A stretch of DNA of 64,000 nucleotides from LMUY01 sp965199105 (GCA_965199105.1 CBDAQO010000002.1:1612001-1676000); one strand, 5' to 3'. Shown: positions 17,478 through 26,607, counted from the first letter of the stretch. Made by a program: numbers and translations. The notes: generated by a model not told the origin, from the letters alone.

Positions 17478-18790
17478 CGACCGCTACGCTGTCCGCCACC
17501 GCCACGCTGTCCGCCACCGCCCGCGAGCGCGGCATCCGCTACTTCCTAGTCGCCTACACCGACCTGCTCGGCGTCCTGCGCGCCAAGCTCGTGCCCGCCA
17601 CCGCCATCGACGGCATGGCCCGCGACGGCGCCGGGTTCGCCGGCTACGCCAGTTGGTTCGACATGAGCCCCGCCGACCCCGACGTGCTGGCCATGCCCGA
17701 CCCGGCCGGCCTGCTCCAATTGCCCTGGAAGCCCGAAGTCGCCTGGCTGCCCGCCGACCTCGTCATGGCCGGGCGCGACGTCGACCAGGCGCCCCGCACC
17801 GTGCTCAAGCGGATGATCGCGGCCGGCGCGGCGCTCGGGCTCGAGATGCGCACCGGCGTCGAGCCGGAGTTCTTCCTCATCCAGCCCAGCGGCGACGCCA
17901 TCGACGACCAGGCCGACCGCCAGTCCAAGCCCTGCTACGACCAGCTCACCCTCATGCGCCGCTTCGACGTCATCGCCGAAATCGCCGACGCCATGCAGAC
18001 GCTGGGCTGGCAGCCCTACCAAAGCGACCACGAGGACGGCAACGGCCAATACGAAATGAACTGGGCCTACGCGCCAGCCCTGGTCACGGCCGACCGCCAC
18101 GTCTTCTTCAAATACATGGTCCGCACCATCGCCGAAAAACACGGCATGCGCGCCACCTTCATGCCAAAGCCGTTCGCCGAGCTCACCGGCTCAGGCTGCC
18201 ACGCCCACATCTCCGTCTGGCGCGATGGCAGCAACGCCTTCCAGGGCGACGACGAACTCGGCCTCTCCCCGTTGGCGCGCCACTTCCTGGGCGGCTTGAT
18301 GGCGCACGCCGAAGCCCTCTGCGCGCTGACCAACCCGGCGGTCAACAGCTACAAGCGCATCAACGCCCCCATCACCCTGTCGGGCGCCACCTGGTCCCCC
18401 AGCGCCATAAGCTGGGGCGGCAACAACCGCACCCACATGGTCCGCGTGCCAGGCCCCGGCCGCATCGAGCACCGCCTGGCCGACGGCGCGGCCAACCCCT
18501 ACTTGCTGCAGGCAGCCCTGCTCGCGGCCGGGCTCGACGGCGTGCGACGCCAAATCGACCCCGGCGCCTCGCTCGACCTCAACATGTACGTCGCACCCGA
18601 CGCCACCGCGGTCCGGCGCCTGCCGCTCAACCTGCTCGACAGCATCCGCGCGTTCGAAGCCAACGCCACGCTGCGCGAAGCGCTGGGCGAAGCGTTCTGC
18701 GCCAGCTACGCCAAGCTGAAGCACCAGGAATGGACCAGCTACGCCCGCCACCTGACGCAGTGGGAGAGGGACGCCTCGCTGGATTGCTAA
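17474..18790 (+). CDS. gmaS: Gamma-glutamylmethylamide synthetase GmaS
   Basis: Glutamine-synthetase-like ligase, 438 aa, joining methylamine to glutamate with ATP; first committed step of methylamine use. Active-site motifs: GVEPEFFL (about 131-138), DHEDGNGQYEMNW (Mg/ATP site), GSGCHAHISVWRDG, and NNRTHMVRVPGPGRIEHR. Length and motifs match the GlnA type III-like GmaS group rather than ordinary GlnA. The N-terminus carries an 18-bp tandem duplication (17486-17521) that repeats LSATAT. ATG overlaps the mgsC stop. An ordinary glutamine synthetase function is less likely in this context. Confidence 0.87.
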   Translation: MTTATLSATATLSATARERGIRYFLVAYTDLLGVLRAKLVPATAIDGMARDGAGFAGYASWFDMSPADPDVLAMPDPAGLLQLPWKPEVAWLPADLVMAGRDVDQAPRTVLKRMIAAGAALGLEMRTGVEPEFFLIQPSGDAIDDQADRQSKPCYDQLTLMRRFDVIAEIADAMQTLGWQPYQSDHEDGNGQYEMNWAYAPALVTADRHVFFKYMVRTIAEKHGMRATFMPKPFAELTGSGCHAHISVWRDGSNAFQGDDELGLSPLARHFLGGLMAHAEALCALTNPAVNSYKRINAPITLSGATWSPSAISWGGNNRTHMVRVPGPGRIEHRLADGAANPYLLQAALLAAGLDGVRRQIDPGASLDLNMYVAPDATAVRRLPLNLLDSIRAFEANATLREALGEAFCASYAKLKHQEWTSYARHLTQWERDASLDC

Positions 18791-18809
18791 GCCCGCGCCC
18801 GCCGCCCGC

Positions 18810-18861
18810 GCCCGACGCCCGTGCCCGACGCCCGTGCCCGACGCCCGTGCCCGACGCCCGT
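18810..18861. repeat. Tandem repeat, 4 x 13 bp
   Basis: Four perfect copies of GCCCGACGCCCGT directly upstream of the regulator promoter, in the 107-base gap after gmaS. The unit length of 13 would break a reading frame, in line with non-coding sequence. Confidence 0.9.
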
Positions 18862-18863
18862 GA

Positions 18864-18892
18864 TTGTGCCCGCAAACTCGATGTTTTATCAT
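18864..18892 (+). promoter_or_regulatory. Candidate promoter of the XRE-cupin regulator (leaderless layout)
   Basis: TTGTGC (18864-18869) and TATCAT (18887-18892, 5/6 match) with a 17-base spacer. Transcription would begin about 6-7 bases after TATCAT, right at the ATG at 18898, and no ribosome-binding site precedes that ATG. Confidence 0.5.
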
Positions 18893-18897
18893 CGGCC

Positions 18898-19545
18898 ATG
18901 CCAAGCCGAGCCAAGAGCAAGCCAACAACGGACGTCGTCGACGACATCACCACCGGCTCCAACGCGCCGCGCGACAACGCCCGCAACCTCGAGCGCGCAT
19001 TGGGGGCCCAAATCCGCGCCGTGCGCCGCGCCAACGACTTGTCCGTCGCCGATCTCGCCGCAGCATCGTCGATCTCCACCGGAATGCTGTCGAAGATCGA
19101 AAACGGCCAAATCTCGCCCTCGCTATCGACCATCCAGTCGGTCGCCAGCGCCCTCTCGGTGCCCCTGAGCAACCTGTTCGCAGCCTTCGAAGAGCGCCGC
19201 GACTGCTCCTTCGTCAAGGCCGGCCAAGGCGTCATCATTGAACGCCGCGGCACCAAGGTGGGCCACGTCTACGAACTGCTCGGCCACGCCCTGCGCGGCG
19301 AAATCGCCGTCGAGCCCTATTTGATCACCCTGCGAGAAGACGCCGCCCCCTACACCGGCTTCCAGCACGGCGGCATCGAACTCATCTTCATGCTCACCGG
19401 CAGCGTCGCCTACCGCCACGGCGCCGAAAGCTACGAGATGACCCCCGGCGACGCACTCCTCTTCGACTCCACCGCCCCCCACGGCCCCGCCAAGCTGCTA
19501 TCCCCCACCATGACCTACCTCTCGATCATCGTGTACGCCCGCTAG
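18898..19545 (+). CDS. XRE-family transcriptional regulator with cupin sensor domain
   Basis: 215-aa one-component regulator. Residues about 30-90 form a helix-turn-helix (LGAQIRAVRRANDLSVADLA, then ISTGMLSKIENGQISPSL); residues about 130-210 form a single cupin barrel (GFQHGGIELIFMLTGSVAYR, GDALLFDSTAPHGP). Position at the end of the mgs-gmaS run makes it the likely regulator of methylamine genes, perhaps sensing an amine or C1 compound; related XRE-cupin proteins often control amine or amino acid genes. The stop codon TAG is supplied by repeat copy B. Confidence 0.85.
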   Translation: MPSRAKSKPTTDVVDDITTGSNAPRDNARNLERALGAQIRAVRRANDLSVADLAAASSISTGMLSKIENGQISPSLSTIQSVASALSVPLSNLFAAFEERRDCSFVKAGQGVIIERRGTKVGHVYELLGHALRGEIAVEPYLITLREDAAPYTGFQHGGIELIFMLTGSVAYRHGAESYEMTPGDALLFDSTAPHGPAKLLSPTMTYLSIIVYAR

Positions 19546-19655
19546 AGCAGATCCCGATCAGACGGAATCGTCTGATCGGGTGAAGATGCTCGCAAAACAG
19601 AGGGTTAGAGCGTGTGAAGTGAGCGGAAGCGAACGGAACATGCTCTAACCCCAAC
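19542..19655 (+). repeat. Copy B of the 114-bp hairpin element
   Basis: Starts CTAGAGCAGATCC and ends ATGCTCTAACCCCAAC, identical over its whole length to copy C (44074-44187) by direct reading. It has TAGAGCA/TGCTCTA terminal inverted repeats, a perfect 12-bp stem CCCGATCAGACG-GAAT-CGTCTGATCGGG, and a second stem TTAGAGCGTGT/ACATGCTCTAA with one mismatch. The TAG at 19543-19545 is the stop of the regulator gene. Confidence 0.92.
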
Positions 19656-19688
19656 AGCCCCAACCGCCCTCGACCAGCCTCCCAAAAG

Positions 19689-19722
19689 CCCTCTCCCTCC
19701 GGGAGAGGGTTGGGTGAGGGGA
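19689..19722 (+). repeat. GAGAGGG hairpin repeat, copy 1
   Basis: CCCTCTCCC-TCC-GGGAGAGGG stem followed by TTGGGTGAGGGG. Sits between the convergent ends of the regulator gene and pyk; may end transcription or act as a REP-like element. Confidence 0.8.
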
Positions 19723-19741
19723 GCCCCACTCCCCCCAATCA

Positions 19742-21172
19742 TCACCGCACCGTCGCCACCCGCAGCGCATTCGTCGTCCCCGCCTGCCCGAACGGAACCC
19801 CCGCCGCCACCACAACCTCGTCCCCGCTCGCCGCAAACCCCTCGCTGCGCGCAATCCGCACCGCCCGGCTCACCGTCTCCGTCATCGTGTGCACCTCCCC
19901 CGTCACCACCGCGTGCACACCCCAAACCACCGCCATCCGCCGCGCCGTCTCCTGTGACGTCGTCAGCCCCAACACCGGGCAATCCGGCCGCGTCCGCGCA
20001 ATCCGTAGCGCCGTCGAGCCCGACATCGTGTACGCCGCGATCGCCCGCGCCCCGATCGTCTTGCCAATCTGCCGCGCCGCATCCGCAATCGCGTCCGCCA
20101 CCGTCGCCTCCGGCCGCGGCCGCCCCTGCTCGCACAGCTCGCGCCAATGCGCGTCCTGCTCCACCCGGTCCACGATCCGGTCCATCATGTTCACCGCCTC
20201 GAACGGATACTGCCCCGCCGCCGTCTCCGCGCTCAGCATCACCGCATCCGCCCCGTCGAACACCGCCGTCGCCACGTCCGACGCCTCGGCCCGCGTCGGC
20301 GACGGCGCATTGATCATGCTCTCCAGCATCTGCGTCGCCACCACCACCGGCAGCCCCCGCTCCCGCGCCGCCCGAACGATGCGCTTCTGCGCCAGCGGCA
20401 CCTCCTCCGGCGGCAACTCCACCCCCAAATCACCCCGCGCCACCATCACCGCGTCCGACAGCGCAAGGATCTCGTCGAGGTTGTCCAACGCCTGCGGCTT
20501 CTCGAGCTTGGTCATGATCCACGCCCGCCCGCCCGCAATGTCGCGCGCCTCCGCCACGTCCTCCGCCCGCTGCACGAACGACAGCCCGATGAAATCCACC
20601 CCATGCTGCAGCGCGAACCGCAGATCGGCGTGGTCCTTCTCCGTCAGCGCCGGAATCGGCAGCACCACGTCCGGCACGTTCACCCCCTTGCGGTCCGACA
20701 GCGGGCCCCCCGTCACCACCGCGCATTCCAGGTGGTCGTCCCGCTTGTGCACCACCCGCAGGCGCAGCTTGCCGTCGTCCAGCAGCAGCGTGGTCCCGAT
20801 CATCGCCGCCTGCATGATCTCGGGATGCGGCAACTGCACCCGCCGCGCATCCCCCGGCACCGGCGAAAGATCGAGCTGGAACGCCTGCCCGGTCTGCAGC
20901 GCCACCCGCCCGGCCTGGAACCGGCCCACCCGCAGCTTGGGCCCCTGCACGTCGGCCAGGATGCCGATCGGCCGCCCCGACTCCGTCTCCAACGCCCGGA
21001 TCACCGCAATCCGCGCCGCGTGCTCCTCATGCGTGCCATGGCTGAAATTGAGCCGGAACACGTCCGCCCCGGCGCGGAACAACCGTCCCAGCACCTCGGG
21101 CGTGCTGCTCGCCGGCCCAACGGTGGCCACGATCTTGGTTCGCCGCCGCCGGCGCATTTTGGGCTGTGCCAT
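19742..21172 (-). CDS. pyk: Pyruvate kinase
   Basis: Glycolytic enzyme converting phosphoenolpyruvate and ADP to pyruvate and ATP. 476 aa from ATG 21172 (MAQPKMRRRRRTKIVATVGP); the frame is open 54 bases further but this start gives the usual N-terminus. Motifs: VFRLNFSHGTHEEH, ILADVQGPKLRVG, active-site MTKLEKPQALDNLDEIL, AVMVARGDLGVELPPEEV, and ADAVMLSAETAAGQYP. The C-terminal allosteric domain is complete. Confidence 0.96.
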   Translation of the reverse strand: MAQPKMRRRRRTKIVATVGPASSTPEVLGRLFRAGADVFRLNFSHGTHEEHAARIAVIRALETESGRPIGILADVQGPKLRVGRFQAGRVALQTGQAFQLDLSPVPGDARRVQLPHPEIMQAAMIGTTLLLDDGKLRLRVVHKRDDHLECAVVTGGPLSDRKGVNVPDVVLPIPALTEKDHADLRFALQHGVDFIGLSFVQRAEDVAEARDIAGGRAWIMTKLEKPQALDNLDEILALSDAVMVARGDLGVELPPEEVPLAQKRIVRAARERGLPVVVATQMLESMINAPSPTRAEASDVATAVFDGADAVMLSAETAAGQYPFEAVNMMDRIVDRVEQDAHWRELCEQGRPRPEATVADAIADAARQIGKTIGARAIAAYTMSGSTALRIARTRPDCPVLGLTTSQETARRMAVVWGVHAVVTGEVHTMTETVSRAVRIARSEGFAASGDEVVVAAGVPFGQAGTTNALRVATVR

Positions 21173-21251
21173 GGTGGTTTCTGCTCCCTTCGCCCCACTA
21201 TGGCGAACCCCAGGGCGCCGCGCCATCTACCCCTGCGGAGGACCCACCAGC

Positions 21252-21521
21252 ATGACCGAACTCGACCCCGCCACCCGCACCGAACTCGAAGCCGCCGCCT
21301 TCCGCCGCCTCACGCAACACCTGCGCGAGCGCACCGACGTGCAGAACATCGACCTGATGAACCTGGCCGGCTTCTGCCGCAACTGCCTCAGCCGCTGGTA
21401 CCGCGAAGCCGCCGAAGCCCAGCAAATCCCCCTAACCGACCCGGCCGCCCGCGAAATCGTCTACGGCATGCCCTACCCCCAATGGCAAGCCCTCCACCAG
21501 CGCCCCACGAACACCCCGTAA
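21252..21521 (+). CDS. DUF1244 family small protein
   Basis: 89-aa cytosolic protein with the DUF1244 pattern: AAAFRRLTQHLRERTDVQNI, then DLMNLAGFCRNCLSRWYREA and VYGMPYPQWQALHQ. Conserved Cys in GFCRNC may bind metal. ATG 21252 is preceded by GCGGAGG. Function unknown in the family; it is divergent from pyk with 79 bases between starts. Confidence 0.85.
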   Translation: MTELDPATRTELEAAAFRRLTQHLRERTDVQNIDLMNLAGFCRNCLSRWYREAAEAQQIPLTDPAAREIVYGMPYPQWQALHQRPTNTP

Positions 21522-21525
21522 AAAG

Positions 21526-21556
21526 CCCTCTTCCCCTGGGAGAGGGTTGGGTGAGC
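21526..21556 (+). repeat. GAGAGGG hairpin repeat, copy 2
   Basis: CCCTCTTCCCC TGGGAGAGGG hairpin followed by TTGGGTGAG just after the DUF1244 stop. Confidence 0.75.
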
Positions 21557-21612
21557 GACCCCCCCCAGCCGACGCAACATCCAGCCCACCGCCCCCGCCC
21601 AGCCTCAAAACT

Positions 21613-21649
21613 CCCTCTCCCGCTCGCGGGAGAGGGCCGGGGTGAGGGC
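21613..21649 (+). repeat. GAGAGGG hairpin repeat, copy 3
   Basis: CCCTCTCCCGCTCGCGGGAGAGGG followed by CCGGGGTGAGGG, just beyond the 3' end of the glycosidase-like gene. Confidence 0.8.
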
Positions 21650-21657
21650 CCTTCCCA

Positions 21658-24027
21658 CTACCCCTTCGGCACCACAAACCCAAAGCTCACCGGCCCATCG
21701 TAATTCGCCGCAACGCTCCCCCCCGCGATCGCCTGCCCGTTCAGCGTCGCCGAGTTCACATACAGGTTGCGGTCCAAACCCGGGCCCCCGTAGTCATCGT
21801 TCAGGAACGTCACCGTCGCCACGTCCTTGCCCGCCGCGAAGTTGCCCAGAATGTCGAACGTCTGCGACGCCCCCGCACCATGCAGCGCCGCCGCCGTGAA
21901 CGTGCCGCCGATCTGCTTGCCGTTCACCTGCACGGTAAACTGCGCATCCCCCTGATACGCGTCCTCCGAAACCGCCAGCGCCAGCGTGTCCGCCCCCTTG
22001 CCCGCACTCACCGTGGGCGTCGCCGTCACCACCGCAATCCCGCTCGCCGCCCCGGGCAACCCCGCCACCCCCGCCGTGGACAGCGCCTGCCCACCGCCCG
22101 TGATGCTGCTGCCCCCCAGCGACAGCCCCGTCACCTGCAAATCCGCACTCGACTGCCCCGCAGCCACCGTCGTCGTGAACACCAGCGACGTCCCCGTGCT
22201 CGCCGCCGCGTCGTAGCTCGCCGTTCCCCCCGTGCTCAGCGACAGCGTCGGTGACCCCCCCGCCGTCGACACGCTCACCGCCTGGCTCAGCGTCAGGTCG
22301 AAGCTCACCACCTGCCCCGCATGCGCCGGCGCCGACGAACTGTCCGCGCTGATCGAAACCACCGACGGCGGCGGCGCCAGGCTGAACACGAAGCTCGCCG
22401 GCCCGTCCGCATCGATCGTAATCGTCGAACCGGCGATCGTCTGCCCGTTGATCGTCGCCGCGTTCACATACAGGTTCCGGTCCGTGCTCGGGGTGCCGGC
22501 ATAATCGTCATTGATGAACGTGACGGTCGCCACGTTCACACCCGCCGCAAAGTCGCCCAGCACGTCGAACGCCTGCCCCGCCCCCGCCGCGTGCGACGCC
22601 ACCGCCGTCTGCACCCCGCCAATCTGCTGCCCATCGACCGTCACGATGAACTGAGCGTCCCCCTGGTAGGCATCCTCCGACATCAGCAGCGCCAGCGTAT
22701 CCGCCCCGCTGCCCAACACCACCGTCGGCGCCGCCACCGGCACCACCGGCACCACGGGCACCACCGGCGGCGCAGGCCCAATCGGCGCAGGTCCCACCGG
22801 CGCCCCCACACCAGCCGGCGCCGTGCCCCCAATCGTCCCCGGCGTGATCGGCGTCACCTCCACGATCAGCGGGTCCGTCCCCAGCGCCACCGTGATCGAC
22901 GTCACGTCGCTCGCCGTCTGGATCGCCGCCGTGCCGTCCACCGGGTCGTACACCGCGACGTTGTAGCTCCCCCCCAGGCTCACCGTGACCTGGCTCGGCG
23001 TCACCGCCGACTGCACCTCCGTCACCGCATCGTAGAACTGCGGCTCCGACCACAGCGCGACGTCGAACGCCCCGCTCGACTTGGCGAACACCTCCTGGAA
23101 CCCGTAATCCGGGTTGAGCCCCGACACCGTGTCATTCAGCGTCCCCGGCGTGAACGTGCCAGCATTGGCGCCGGTGTCGGCCAGTATCGTCGTCAGGTTG
23201 TGAATATCCACCGCCGCCTGCTTCGGCGCGCCACTAACGGTGAACAGCCCGTAATGGTCCTCGGGATTGCTCGGCTGGTCGTCATAACCATCCTCGAGCT
23301 GGTACAGATACGTGTTGACCACCCCATCCGCCGCGTTCTGCAGCAGGATGTCCATGTCCCACACGCTCTGCACATACTGCGACACGCCGGAATTGCCGTC
23401 CTGCAGCGTGTAATACCCGGTCTCGGACATCACCACTGGCTCGCCCACCACCGTCGTCACGCTCGAGACCGCGTAGTTCAGGAAGTAATACGGCGGCACG
23501 CCCCCACTGGCATACCCGTGCACGTTGGCTTCGGTCGCATACGCGCTGACATTGCCGAACCCGGTGAGGCTCCCCCCCACCGAAAGCGAGAACGGCAACA
23601 CCTGCGCCCCCGCCAACGCCGGGTCGGCCTGGATGGCGTGATACAGGTCAGCCTGGAACGCATCCGCCGCCGCCGCCCCAGTCAACCCGTTGTAAGTCAC
23701 CGGATCAGTATTGACCTCGTTCGGCCCCTCGACCGACTTGATATACGGCGCGATTTCATTGAGGTCGGCAATCTCGTTGGCAAGATTGATCGGGTTCTGC
23801 GGCGCAATCACCGTCACCGCATCAAACTTGATCCCCGCCGCACCCAAAGCCAGGTATTCCGGCAGTTCCGCCCCCGAGTAATCAGACACTCGTACGTTGG
23901 TAACACCAAGGTATTGCAACTGCGCCAGCACGTTCGACGTCGCGTAACTCGAATTCGGGTCGTTGATATGAGCATTGACCCCAACCGTGGCGATGAAATC
24001 AGCGGCACGCATCGGAGCGGTCGTCAT
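21658..24027 (-). CDS. Glycoside-hydrolase-like protein with two CBM60-type carbohydrate-binding modules
   Basis: 789 aa, modular. Residues about 10-300 resemble a TIM-barrel glycosidase (GVTNVRVSDYSG, SVEGPNEVNTDP with a likely catalytic NE, VVMSETGYYTLQDG with a candidate second Glu). A Pro/Val-rich linker (about 400-440) leads to a first Ca-dependent xylan-binding-type module (MSEDAYQGDAQFIVTVDG, TDRNLYVNAATING), an Ig-like stretch (about 555-660), and a second such module at the C-terminus (VSEDAYQGDAQFTVQVNG, LDRNLYVNSATLNG). No N-terminal signal peptide is seen, so if secreted it may use a type I system. GAGGTG precedes the ATG. Likely acts on plant or microbial polysaccharide; family number not certain. 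Confidence 0.72.
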   Translation of the reverse strand: MTTAPMRAADFIATVGVNAHINDPNSSYATSNVLAQLQYLGVTNVRVSDYSGAELPEYLALGAAGIKFDAVTVIAPQNPINLANEIADLNEIAPYIKSVEGPNEVNTDPVTYNGLTGAAAADAFQADLYHAIQADPALAGAQVLPFSLSVGGSLTGFGNVSAYATEANVHGYASGGVPPYYFLNYAVSSVTTVVGEPVVMSETGYYTLQDGNSGVSQYVQSVWDMDILLQNAADGVVNTYLYQLEDGYDDQPSNPEDHYGLFTVSGAPKQAAVDIHNLTTILADTGANAGTFTPGTLNDTVSGLNPDYGFQEVFAKSSGAFDVALWSEPQFYDAVTEVQSAVTPSQVTVSLGGSYNVAVYDPVDGTAAIQTASDVTSITVALGTDPLIVEVTPITPGTIGGTAPAGVGAPVGPAPIGPAPPVVPVVPVVPVAAPTVVLGSGADTLALLMSEDAYQGDAQFIVTVDGQQIGGVQTAVASHAAGAGQAFDVLGDFAAGVNVATVTFINDDYAGTPSTDRNLYVNAATINGQTIAGSTITIDADGPASFVFSLAPPPSVVSISADSSSAPAHAGQVVSFDLTLSQAVSVSTAGGSPTLSLSTGGTASYDAAASTGTSLVFTTTVAAGQSSADLQVTGLSLGGSSITGGGQALSTAGVAGLPGAASGIAVVTATPTVSAGKGADTLALAVSEDAYQGDAQFTVQVNGKQIGGTFTAAALHGAGASQTFDILGNFAAGKDVATVTFLNDDYGGPGLDRNLYVNSATLNGQAIAGGSVAANYDGPVSFGFVVPKG

Positions 24028-24382
24028 ACAGCACCTCGGTTACTTGGGTTTGCGTTGCCTACAACCCCGTAATGAGGGCGAAAGCGGTTGTAAACCCACA
24101 ATCCAACCGGGGATTGTCAGAACACCTGTCTTACTGTCTCATTCCTAGCGAAGTCATGCCCCTGTCACGATCAATAAAGGCCCAGCGCATCACATCCCGC
24201 AAACCGTCCCACGCCACGACATCCCAAGCAAACCCCCCCCACCCCCAAACCACCCCAGGTTGCAAGCCCAAGCAGACCCAAAGCCGCCAACGAAAAGCGC
24301 TCTCCCTCTGGGAGAGGGTTGGGGGGGAGGGCCCTCTCTCCCCCAATCCCGCCAAACCCTCAAACTACGCCAGCGCCCAGCC
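24028..24382. other. Intergenic region with a hairpin repeat
   Basis: 355 bases between two minus-strand genes. Apart from the GAGAGGG repeat at 24298-24333 I see no gene. The end next to the glycosidase-like gene is unusually AT-rich and probably holds its promoter, but no boxes stand out. Confidence 0.5.
24298..24333 (+). repeat. GAGAGGG hairpin repeat, copy 4
   Basis: CTCTCCCTCTGGGAGAGGG followed by a G-rich tail, downstream of the glycosyltransferase gene on the minus strand. Confidence 0.75.
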
Positions 24383-25474
24383 TCAGCCCGCCCCGAACGA
24401 CGGCCCCACCGCAGCATCCCCCGCCACCACCGCCCGGATCGGCACCACCGCCCGGATCGGCACCAAATTGCACAGGAACGACTCCGCACACGCCCGCCAC
24501 GAAAACCGGTCGGCATGGCGACGGCACGCCGCACGGTCCCCCGTCTCCAGCGCCCGCAACGCCGCCACCCGCAGATCGACATCGGTCGCACCCACCCCCG
24601 CGCCACCCTCGGCCAGCACGTCCCGCGGCCCCGTCACCGGAAACGCCGCCACCGGCGTGCCACACGCCAGGCTCTCCAGCAGCACCAGCCCGAACGTGTC
24701 CGTCAGCGACGGAAACACGAACACGTCCGCCCCGGCAAACGCCTGCGCCAGCAGCGCCCCATGCCGCATCCCAGCGAAGAACACCCCCGGGAAGCGCCGC
24801 TGCAGCGACGCCCGCGCCGGCCCATCCCCCACCACCACCTTCGAGCCCGGCAAATCCAGCCCCAGGAAGGCGCCGATGTTCTTCTCCACCGCCACCCGCC
24901 CGACATAGGCGAACACCGGCCGCGGCAAATCCCACTGCTCGCGCGGCTCCGGCTGGAACAGCTCTAGATCCACCCCGCGCGACCATGGCTTGATGTTGCG
25001 GAACCCCCGCCCGGCCAACTCCTGCCGCAAGCTCTCCGTCGCCACCATCAACCCGGCGCCCGCACCATGGAACCACCGCAGCCACGCATACGACAGCGCC
25101 GTCGGCACCCGCGTGCGCGCGTGCAAATACTCCGCAAACCGCGTGTGGAACGCCGTCGTGAACGGCCAGCCGCGACGGATCGCCAGCGCCCGCGCCGCAA
25201 TCCCCAGCGGCCCCTCCGTCGAGATATGCAGCGCGTCCGGCCGGAACGCATCCACCATCCGCGTCAGCGCCCGCCGCGGCAGCAGCGACAGCCGGATGTC
25301 CGGATAGGTCGGGCAGGGCAGGGTGCGGAACCGGTCCGGCCCGATCACCTCCACCACGTGCCCCATCGCCTGCAACTCGCCCGCCACCGTCGACAGCGTG
25401 CGAACCACCCCGTTCACCTGCGGCACCCAAGCGTCCGAAATGATCAGGATGCGATGCGGCGCCTCGGGCAGCAC
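24383..25474 (-). CDS. Glycosyltransferase family 4 (GT-B fold)
   Basis: About 363 aa; cytoplasmic/peripheral membrane sugar transferase. N-terminal domain has RILIISDAWVPQVNGVVRT, and TAFHTRFAEYLHARTRVP; the C-terminal donor-binding domain has VFAYVGRVAVEKNIGAFL and FVFPSLTDTFGLVLLESLAC, the conserved EX7E-type region. Similar to alphaproteobacterial GT4 enzymes that glycosylate lipids. Start uncertain: GTG 25474 avoids overlap, while the frame is open to 25537 inside the upstream phosphatase gene. The C-terminus contains an 18-bp duplication (24429-24464) repeating VPIRAV. Neighbours are a UDP-diacylglucosamine phosphatase-like gene and a lipid kinase gene, pointing to envelope lipid modification. 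Confidence 0.82.
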   Translation of the reverse strand: MLPEAPHRILIISDAWVPQVNGVVRTLSTVAGELQAMGHVVEVIGPDRFRTLPCPTYPDIRLSLLPRRALTRMVDAFRPDALHISTEGPLGIAARALAIRRGWPFTTAFHTRFAEYLHARTRVPTALSYAWLRWFHGAGAGLMVATESLRQELAGRGFRNIKPWSRGVDLELFQPEPREQWDLPRPVFAYVGRVAVEKNIGAFLGLDLPGSKVVVGDGPARASLQRRFPGVFFAGMRHGALLAQAFAGADVFVFPSLTDTFGLVLLESLACGTPVAAFPVTGPRDVLAEGGAGVGATDVDLRVAALRALETGDRAACRRHADRFSWRACAESFLCNLVPIRAVVPIRAVVAGDAAVGPSFGAG

Positions 25475-25496
25475 CGGCCGCGAAATGGCGCCGCTG

Positions 25497-26327
25497 TCAG
25501 GCAGGGACGGCCACCGAACTGCGCCGCGGCGCCGCAAACGACAACCGGTTCTGCGCCGCCCAGTCGATCAGCTCCAACTGGCCGTCGAAATGCTCCACCA
25601 GCGCCGTGCAGCTCTCCACCCAGTCGCCGTCGTTCAGGTACAGCACCCCGCCAACCTCGCGCATCTCGGCATGGTGGATGTGCCCGCACACCACGCCATC
25701 GAACCCGCGCCGCCGCGCTTCGCCCGCAACCGCCGCCTCGAACCGGTCGATCGCCTTCACCGCCTCCTTCACCCGCCGCTTCAGCCACTGCGACAGCGAC
25801 CAATACGGATGGCCCAGCCGGCGCCGCACCGCGTTGAAATAACGATTGAGCATCAGCGCCGTCGTATAGGCACTGTCCCCCAGCAGGGCCAGGAACTTCG
25901 CATACCGCACCACGCTGTCGAACTCGTCGCCATGCAACACCAGCAGCCGCCGCCCATCCGCCGTCGTGTGCGACGCATCCTGCCGCAGCTTCACACCCCC
26001 CACCTCCAACCCCAGCGGCAGCCAGGCGCGGAACATCTCGTCGTGGTTGCCCGGAATATACGTCACCTCGGTGCCCGCCCGCGCCTTGCTCAGGATCAGC
26101 CGGATCACCTCGTCATGGCTGCTGTCCCAATACCAGGATTTGCGCAGCCGCCAGCCATCCACGATGTCGCCCACCAAATAGAGCGAGTCGCTCGTCGTCC
26201 GGGTCAGGAAATCCGCCAGGAAATCACTGCGGCAATCCTTCGTCCCCAGATGCGTGTCCGACAGGAAGATGGCCCGGTATCGCTGCACAGGCGGCGACGG
26301 CCGAGCAACCGGCGAGCTGGCGTTCAT
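25497..26327 (-). CDS. UDP-2,3-diacylglucosamine diphosphatase-like metallophosphoesterase
   Basis: 276-aa calcineurin-fold phosphoesterase. Metal-binding motifs in order: DTHLG (24-28), GDIVDGW, GNHDEMF, LHGDEFD and GHIHHAE; the layout fits LpxH/YbbF-like proteins. ATG 26327 (MNASSPVARP) chosen because upstream codons lack family similarity. Such proteins are often encoded beside a GT4 enzyme and a lipid kinase in alphaproteobacteria, as here. Whether it acts in lipid A synthesis or on another lipid is unknown. Confidence 0.85.
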   Translation of the reverse strand: MNASSPVARPSPPVQRYRAIFLSDTHLGTKDCRSDFLADFLTRTTSDSLYLVGDIVDGWRLRKSWYWDSSHDEVIRLILSKARAGTEVTYIPGNHDEMFRAWLPLGLEVGGVKLRQDASHTTADGRRLLVLHGDEFDSVVRYAKFLALLGDSAYTTALMLNRYFNAVRRRLGHPYWSLSQWLKRRVKEAVKAIDRFEAAVAGEARRRGFDGVVCGHIHHAEMREVGGVLYLNDGDWVESCTALVEHFDGQLELIDWAAQNRLSFAAPRRSSVAVPA

Positions 26328-26607
26328 GTGCCGTCCTAACGAGTGGAGAGACCTTCGTCGCCGCAGCACATAGGGGCCACCTCGGCGTCGCGTCAGTGAA
26401 ACTTGAATGACGACTGTTCGCGCCCGCAACCAAACCCATACGTCATCTCAATGACCGCGAACTGTCATCGCCTTGCCACGCCGCCCTGCCAAGGTGCCGA
26501 ATGGCAACCCAGCCCGCCCCGGTCCCTGCGCGCCGCCCCCACGCCCGCCCCCACGCTCGCCCATGCAGCGCCCGCCCACCCAGCGCCCGCCCACGCAGCA
26601 CCGTTCG

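Noticed and set aside
19689..19722. Hairpin copies as ordinary terminators of their neighbours
   Set aside because: All eight copies share one orientation regardless of the strand of the adjacent genes and lack a proper T-run.
24072..24908. Plus-strand open frames in 24072-24993
   Set aside because: Translations are Arg/Pro/Ala-rich, and most of the span is antisense to the glycosyltransferase gene.
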